The notes beneath the pieces are model-generated. The model was not told the origin of the DNA and did no database searches. It saw nothing but the letters and a program-made list of their open reading frames with translations. This document shows positions 57,981 through 64,000 of a stretch of DNA of 64,000 nt, in pieces. The stretch spans positions 1,426,001 to 1,490,000 of the forward strand of contig JAECYW010000009.1 in NCBI GenBank assembly GCA_023014335.1, read 5' to 3'. Within the stretch, counting starts at the first letter, position 1; every line of letters starts with the position of its first letter. Origin of the DNA: Galerina marginata. Lineage: Eukaryota > Basidiomycota > Agaricomycetes > Agaricales > Galerinaceae. The position numbers and the translations under genes are program-made.

Positions 57981-59205
57981 TCCTCTGAAAATTCTCGGGC
58001 TACGATTATGACCAGGCTAACTGACGTGCTCTCTTCTCCCTTCTCCTGACTCTTGACGATTGGTCCCTCTCATCCGCATCTGTCCCCATACATTAATACA
58101 CTCATTTGATTCACGGAACGTGTGTCCACTCTTTTACCGCGTTTCCATATTTCTATACCCTCCATAGGCAAATACAGTCGTCTTAGATAGTGCGTCGTTA
58201 CTATTACATACTTTCATGTTTTGGTCTCACGATATGCACGGTGCTTTCTAGAGTTTTGTTGGAGTTGAGGAGGCACTTTACTTTATATTGCTTTTATGGA
58301 GGGACCATATGCAGCGGGGTTGGCACTGCATTTATTTATCAAGCAAATGCCTGCCCCTGCCTGTTGACCGATGCGGACATTCGAGGGATTGTATGTACAA
58401 CTATATGTATGACACTGGACTCACTTGGTCATCCATTATATATGCAGAAATGGATACCGTTACTTCTAACTTACCCTTGGAGACGAAAATCGATCGTCAA
58501 TTGAGAAGGAAAAGGAATTTTCTGATTAGCGCTGTTGCTGCCGACCCTTCAAAATCAAGTCCGTGGAGCCCGCACTGTCTTTGGTGGGCAAGGGAATTAA
58601 CATTATCGAGTATAATGTTAGACCTACTTTGATGCGATCAGTTGGTAAAACCTAATATTAGGTGGTATTACCGGACATTACGCGATGGTAAACATAATTT
58701 ATTAGCATCCGTAAGGCAAGCGCGGATATGCCAACGCTTTTTAAAAAGCAGATAGTTAGTGTAATAGGGGAGTCGCCGATGCGGATACTTACTCGCAGAG
58801 GAATCAGAAACGCTGCAAGCTATTGGTCGGAAATTGAGGCCCACACGAGAATTGATAGGGGACGAAAGAAATCCGGTCAGCGATAGCTGCGATGCATCAA
58901 TTGGGGTGCACGATCGCGCGATGTCCCCAGAGAGGCAAACGAACAGAACGAAGAAAGGCCTCGAAGCATATTTTTGAGGTGGCGCCACAAGAAAAAAAGG
59001 AGACGAGAGTAAAAATGGGAGGATATCGCTCCTAAACGGGGTTTGGTTGGTCCGTATCAGCCTACAGAGGCAAAGTGGAGGCACAAGTTCACATTTTCTG
59101 GTCGGGCACCGCGCACAGCTCTTAAGCTACGTAATAGGGAATGCCGTTAGAACAGAGCTCATGGTGTGAACTTCCAAGCAAGTCAAACAGCTTGAGCCTT
59201 TTTCA
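57981..59205. other. 1.2 kb intergenic downstream of the hydrophobin
   Basis: No gene supported. Two perfect 14-bp palindromes occur, at 58650-58663 (ACCTAATATTAGGT) and 58736-58749 (GCTTTTTAAAAAGC). Frames at 58190-58632 (+) and 58668-59084 (-) show no domain. Confidence 0.4.
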
Positions 59206-59443
59206 CAGCTAACGCGATATCGATAGACCAGATCGCGTAGCGCTCCAAAAAATGATCTTGTTTATATGTGGAGCTGTGCAAACGAAAGGGTCCTACAGAG
59301 GGACTACTTAAAACTACAACTCCTACCAAATTTGTAGCGACAGGCGCCTCGGTCTTTATTTGGTCGCCTAAATGACTCCAAGAGTAAACAGGATCAGTTT
59401 GTGGAGCGTTATGCGATCTGGTCTATCGATATCGCGTTAGCTG
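59206..59443. mobile_element. 238-bp fold-back inverted-repeat element (MITE-like)
   Basis: Two arms of exactly 68 bp, 59206-59273 and 59376-59443, are reverse complements with 59 of 68 matches and no gaps. The outer 31 bases are identical. A 102-bp spacer lies between. Outer ends begin CAGCTAACG and end CGTTAGCTG. No open frame inside. A two-base CA flanks each side, which might be a tiny target-site duplication or chance. Shape fits a non-autonomous DNA-transposon relic or hairpin-forming locus, upstream of eL27. Confidence 0.82.
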
Positions 59444-59840
59444 CAATAGATATTTTATTCGACAGCGGCCAAAAGTCAGACGGCGGCCTAGAGCTCCAGT
59501 CAAGAATGATACTTACCTTTTTGAATTTGACATTACACAAACAAAGGCGTTCATCTAGAATCAAAGAAGGACAAATTTTAGTCGACTGCATATCAAATTA
59601 TCAATGTCAAGTAGAAAGTCAAATGGCGGCGTGCGCCACACAATATTGATGGGAAAATGGCAAAATGCAGCACAACACAGGGCTCCATGTTCGGAAGATG
59701 ACTTTCCGAATTGAGGTTCCAGCTGAGAACGAACCTTATTTTTCAACTGGCCAGCCACCGCGGGCTTTGCCGAAACGCTGAATTTCCCTTGACCAACCAC
59801 CCAAACAATAGTAATCAAGAGCTCGTCGCCGGACATCAAG
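59444..59840. promoter_or_regulatory. Upstream region of the eL27 gene
   Basis: 397 bp between the fold-back element and the eL27 start. No core element stands out; it must hold the ribosomal protein promoter. Confidence 0.45.
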
Positions 59841-60473
59841 ATGGTCAAAGGTATGCTGGTCGTCGTGTATAACCTTGAGCTATGAGCTATTGCTGACAAC
59901 GCCTTGCAGTTTACAAGCCCGGTAAGGTAGGCACAATCACACATGGTTGACCTCTATCACGTTTTGAACGCAAAGTTCAGGTCGCAATCGTCCTCCAAGG
60001 CCGCCACGCCGGCAAGAAGGTTGTCGTTATCAAGCAGTTAGATGAGGGAACAAAGGAGAGGAACTACCCCCATGCTATCGTTGCTGGCATCGAACGCTAC
60101 CCACGAAAAGTGACGAGACGTATGGGTCAGAAGAAGTTGGCTTTCAGGAGCAAAGTTAAGCCCTTCATCAAAGTACGTCGACAACTATCTATTCGGTATA
60201 TTTGTATTGACCTGAATTCCCGTTTTCTAGATCATTAACTACTCCCATCTGTTCCCCACACGTTACGCTCTTGAGCTCGAGGGACTGAAAGGATCCGTAG
60301 CGGCTGATACTTTCAAGGAGCCAACGCAGAGAGAGGACGCTAAGAAGGTCGTGAAGAAGTTGCTTGAGGATCGTTACACGAGCGGGAAGAACAAGTGGTT
60401 CTTCCAACCTCTGAGAGTGCGTTTTTGCATACCCTTTCTTGACTAATGCTTACCTCTACCAATCCAGTTCTGA
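59841..60473 (+). CDS. RPL27: 60S ribosomal protein eL27
   Basis: Five coding exons, 59841-59850, 59910-59926, 59981-60172, 60231-60416 and 60468-60473, give 136 residues, the usual family length. The first two exons (10 and 17 nt) together encode MVKVYKPGK, and the last exon encodes only the final Phe and stop. Family blocks: VAIVLQGRHAGKKVVVIKQL, ERNYPHAIVAGIERYPRKVT, RSKVKPFIKIINYSHLFPTR, and ending NKWFFQPLRF. Structural component of the cytosolic large subunit, near the exit tunnel. Very short terminal exons are typical of ribosomal protein genes. Confidence 0.96.
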
Positions 60474-61294
60474 GTGTTGCTTTCCTGCATTTTTATGTCC
60501 ACAAAACCGCTGTATGCTCTGATGACCATGCTTTACATCATATATGACTTTTACCGCGGATCCTCATTGAGACATTTCAGTTACTATCACGGATACTTTG
60601 GAACCACGCGTTACGCGATAATCGAACATATATTCTCGACACTGAGGCTGGACAGCTCATCTTTTCCCCTCTGTTGCTGATATGTTAACCATCTACAGGT
60701 CTCAAGATTTGTCGCATCCCATTTTATTGTCTTCATTGAGAAATTTCTAGCTACAATCCCGACGATTTTCCACTCGGCACCACTGGAGGCTCTGGTATCT
60801 TAATAGACCGATCGGTGCCCTCATGATCGTCGGCGTCAAGGCAGCGCCATGAGAAGCTGTCGGAACTCGACGAGTTTCGAGCTTGCAGGACAAGTGCGGT
60901 GTTTAAAGCCATCTACAGGTATGTTTAGATCGACCAAGCATTCTGCAGGGCAGGGAAAAGTGTGGATCGTTTTCTTTTCGAGGTTTCTTAGGAAATGGTG
61001 GTGTGGATTAAATGTGCCAGCGGCGACCTCCCGACTTGAAGCGCTGTCTTTGTTCAGACGGCGACTGGCGTTACAACATCCGCAGCCCCATCGCAATTCT
61101 TAGACTCGATTGCCTTCATATCTCGCAAATCTCCTTGTCGATATTAGAGGAACTTGGATTTCTCGCTTTCTCGTTCCACATCAATATATCGAAAACCGGG
61201 AATACGTCACTTCACCGCCGTCCAACGATCAGGTAGAACAACTTATTTACTAATAATGAAATGAAGTATAATACACAAATTAATAATGTCATGG
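60474..61294. other. Intergenic with possible gene remnant
   Basis: At about 60750-60815 one frame reads YNPDDFPLGTTGGSGILIDR S, and after one frameshift HEKLSELDEFRACRTSAVFK appears near 60840-60905, ending at a GT donor-like site. These look like broken coding sequence, but I cannot name a family. No intact gene is supported. Confidence 0.3.
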
Positions 61295-62212
61295 CTAGGA
61301 GTCCATGTAAAAGTGTCTGCTGCCCTTTGGAATCTGGGCTAATTCTTCTTCGATTTCGGGATCATCACCACAAGTGCCATAACAATAACAAGAAGAACTC
61401 CGATATGTTCGTCCGTCCCAACTCTCACTCGAACGAATATGGACCCACCTCAGACCCATGGCCATCGCCGCCCAAAGGGGCGAAAACAGGATTGCGACGG
61501 CTATGGCAATCACAGGCACAAGAAGTGGCGATCCTAACGATACAATTGTACCCCCAAGCGCACCTGCGCGCGTCGCATGGAGAACGTCAATGCCCAGGTC
61601 AACATGTCTGGATAGAAGGACGGAGCTTCCGACGGCGCCAGTGAGAGTTGCGACCACGACTGTGGCTGGGATTGCCATGAACCTCAACGCGGGATGACCC
61701 TCCTCTAACTGAATGCAGCTGGTGGCAATACCAACGATTACGGATGCAAGAACACCGCCAGTCGCGCCTATGGCGGCAGCGGACGCGTTGTTTGTGTAAT
61801 GTGCTAGATGGGTCCGGAGGATTGCATTTCCTATCAACCTTGTAGGATTGTCAGATATGCCTTAAACGCGCCTAGAAAAGACAAACATGAAAATTGCGCC
61901 GTACGCCGCTGTGAAACCCAGTGAAAGACCAAGTATCAGCCTGCGAGACGGTCATTAACCCGTAAATCTATGACAGAGCTATGACCCCACCCACCCAAAT
62001 AAGACGATGATGGCAATCCCCCCTGGAATGACATATACAACACCAATCCATAGGAGTAGGAGCAAGTCGCCTATTCCAGAGGCGACGCCACGCATCACAT
62101 ATTTAAGTCGTCTAGATACGCTTGGTTTCCTACTGCTTGTTCTTACTGGAGCTGCTTCAGTTATTGATGGGCTCGGCGTAGCGTCTGGTTGAGTAGTGTT
62201 TGGGGAGGCCAT
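61295..62212 (-). CDS. Multi-pass membrane protein of unknown function
   Basis: Starts MASPNTTQPDATPSPSITEA (ATG 62212), a hydrophilic Ser/Thr/Pro head of about 45 residues. Helix segments follow: IGDLLLLLWIGVVYVIPGGI with AIIVLFGW, then, after an intron, LGLSLGFTAAYGAIFMFVFS. After a second intron come AAAIGATGGVLASVIVGIAT, RFMAIPATVVVATLTGAVGS and a long Ala/Val/Ile-rich helix (LVPVIAIAVAILFSPLWAAM). The tail is hydrophilic, ending SRHFYMDS at 61295. About five or six transmembrane segments with Gly/Ala faces. No named family recognised; three exons, the middle one about 70 nt with approximate boundaries. Confidence 0.65.
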
Positions 62213-62607
62213 GGAAGGATGAGGATCGTTATCAACTTACCAGTTGGCACGGCATTAAGTAGAGGATGGCACAGACAAGGGGGATAGTTACCTTTGTACC
62301 TGATGATCCCAAATTATGGACACCCGATCACATTGATTGGAAGTGAGAGGCAGTGCGACTGTTCTGGCGCTCATTGAGCGCTGATGGAGTCGAACAAATA
62401 AATACTTGCCCACACGCGCTTGTCAATGTCAAATGGCATGGCTGTCGTTAAATTATTGACCCTCTCATTGAAACTGCTGGCAAACCGACTACGCACATGA
62501 GTTGAAGACAAAGACAAGACCTTGTCCTATATTGAATTACAAAACCTGGTGGACGAACAAATAATAAATAGAGCGAAAGCGTTTTGACAATTACGACTCG
62601 GAGGGAG
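62213..62607. other. Intergenic
   Basis: Upstream of the membrane protein gene and downstream of the F-box/LRR-like gene, both minus strand. No gene seen. Confidence 0.4.
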
Positions 62608-64000
62608 TTATTCCGTGAGGGTGAAAGGAAATGCTCCCGTCCGAGAATCATGCAATCGAACAAACATCTGCGCTTTGGTCATGATACGGAAAGTGGAGGG
62701 TGGGGTGTTTACAACCTGGTACGTAGTGATAGCTTGATGCAACTGTTTAGACAAGCTGCCATATGCATATGCCGATGGATGAACAACTTTCCTGTGTTTG
62801 AAAAAGTGTACCTCGGCTCCACTATTCCAAAACCGGAATGGCGAAAAGTACAGAGTCAAAATTTCTAACCTAGGAAAACTTTTTTCACAGAATGAGATTA
62901 GTGCGTGCTGCGAGTTATCACCGGTCAAAATGAATACTTATAAACAACTAATTACGACTCACTATGTGGTTTTCATCTCCACTGCTCGCAGCGTCAGGAA
63001 GGGAGTGAGTTGTAACACCGAGATATTTTAGATTGTATAACGAGGGAAGGAGGGCTTTGAGTTGGTCGTCGAAAGGCCACGCCCATTCATCTCTGCCATG
63101 TTCTGCAAACAAGTCGAATTCTACAAGCGAATTGGCATGATGGGCACTGATCGCCGCCAGCAATCGAACTGGATGGGTTGCCACATTCTTTGTAGTCAGC
63201 CGAAGATGTCCCAACCCCTCGAACGAGTCCAGATAAGAAACCAAAAAATCGTCAATGCAGTCCGTTGAGATGTTGTTGAGGTAAATTTCTTGCGCCTGCA
63301 ACCGCTCCCAAATCTCGTCATGTGGTTGGTTGTCCAATGACGACGAGTTGATGTACTTGTTCAGCCCCAAGTATTTGAGGTTCCGAAGATGGCGCGATAA
63401 ATGAAGAATGTCCTCTGGAAGAACTCTCATCCACGCCACGCTAAGGTGCTCAAGGGAGAGTGGCGATATGGCAATAAGATTTTGTATAAGGGTTTGAAGG
63501 CTCGATCGCGGAAGACACAGTTCCAAATGGGAGAGCTTTGGCGATTGTGAGATGAGTTTTGCAAGTTCCGACAATAAGGCATCTGCTGAATTATAGTAAA
63601 TTCCTGGCCATTCTATACAAAATCGGCGAAGATGTGACAATTGAGACAATTGGAGGGAAGGGAAAGTTCGTTCGTAGATGCTAATGACCAGACTCTCGAG
63701 AGGCAAATCAGGCAGAGTTTTCATGATTAAATCGTGCATCCAAGACGGCTCGTGCTCTCCGATTTCCCAACTAGAGGGACCAGCATCAGCGCCCACCATC
63801 AATCAGGTGAGAAACAATGGAAAATAGCACGTACATGACCTTTTTTACGTTCTTAAACGAGCGAATGGCACCCGCAAGATGGCCTAACATTGTCACTTCT
63901 AGCGGAGTGAGTACCTTGGCAGGATCCTTCTCGAATGAACCAACATAATCTATCACAATTGTCCTGGCAAGCGCACTCGCTAGACAGGTACCTTCCGACA
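62608..64000 (-). CDS. F-box/LRR-like protein, 5' end outside window
   Basis: On the minus strand the window edge opens inside an exon (64000-63835) reading LARTIVIDYVGSFEKDPAKV, then LTPLEVTMLGHLAGAIRSFK. It splices (intron 63771-63834) into WEIGEHEPSWMHDLIMKTLP DLPLESLVISIYE. Leucine-rich blocks follow: LSHLRRFCIEWPG, LSHLELCLPRSSLQTLIQNL, LSLEHLSVAWMRVLPEDILH, LRNLKYLGLNKYI. A further intron after GDENHI (from 62957) joins to HALISFCEKSFPRLEILTLY, and the gene ends at 62608. The layout matches agaric F-box/LRR proteins, but the F-box itself would lie upstream of the window, so the name rests on the repeat region. Confidence 0.75.

Noticed and set aside
58190..59084. Frames on both strands between the hydrophobin and the fold-back element
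   Set aside because: No recognisable domain, and composition resembles non-coding DNA.
1..64000. CRISPR arrays, prokaryotic operons, integrated phage or a secondary-metabolite cluster
   Set aside because: No spaced direct repeats, no Shine-Dalgarno-led polycistrons, and no backbone enzymes (PKS, NRPS, terpene cyclase) seen. Genes are intron-rich and individually promoted.

Overview
The window looks like a chromosomal segment of a mushroom-forming basidiomycete (Agaricomycetes). Genes are dense and broken by many 45-60 nt GT-AG introns. The protein families fit a basidiomycete: a class I hydrophobin, a Zn2Cys6 regulator, a DUF6533-type membrane protein, an HMG-box regulator and many F-box proteins. 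Housekeeping genes have fungal architectures (hexokinase, ATP synthase gamma, eIF2-beta, RPB9, eL27, mitochondrial uL14). I see no prokaryotic operon, phage, CRISPR array or intact transposon.

Layout. 1-1002: 3' part of an HMG-box regulator. 1.5-3.7 kb: APC amino-acid/GABA-type permease. 5.1-6.7 kb: a decaying DUF6533 membrane-protein gene. 7.0-10.1 kb: TRAPPII subunit Trs65 in six exons. 10.4-15.0 kb: an intron-containing tRNA-Ser(UGA) followed by a tandem pair of F-box genes, with a fragment of the tRNA 3' end left at the junction. 15.2-19.5 kb: a SLOG-like protein, hexokinase and mitochondrial ribosomal protein uL14. 21.7-25.1 kb: a 966-aa Zn2Cys6 transcription factor in ten exons. 25.3-32 kb: an unknown conserved protein, a ferroportin-type transporter and an F-box gene, interleaved with degenerate second copies of the first and third. 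32.3-35.1 kb: ATP synthase gamma and eIF2-beta, divergent from a 157 bp promoter. 35.7-40.3 kb: a secreted histidine-phosphatase-like protein, a small DUF protein and an F-box/LRR gene. 40.6-46.0 kb: FG nucleoporin (Nup57/Nup54) and CAF-1 p60, convergent. 46.8 kb: a tRNA-derived Pol III-like element. 47.5-53.4 kb: another F-box gene, two small lineage-specific genes and an MFS monocarboxylate-type transporter. 54.0-60.5 kb: RPB9, a hydrophobin, a 238 bp fold-back element and eL27. 61.3-64 kb: a multi-pass membrane protein and an F-box/LRR-like gene running off the right edge.

There is no single pathway or cluster here. Core genes are conserved, and between them F-box/LRR genes turn over by local duplication. 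Six intact or edge-truncated F-box/LRR loci and one F-box pseudogene lie within about 53 kb. The most informative signal is in the first F-box gene: a tandem duplication of about 115 bp spanning a splice junction has produced an extra in-frame 26-codon exon and an extra 53-nt intron. Second is a 68-bp-arm inverted repeat at 59.2-59.4 kb that could transcribe a long hairpin.
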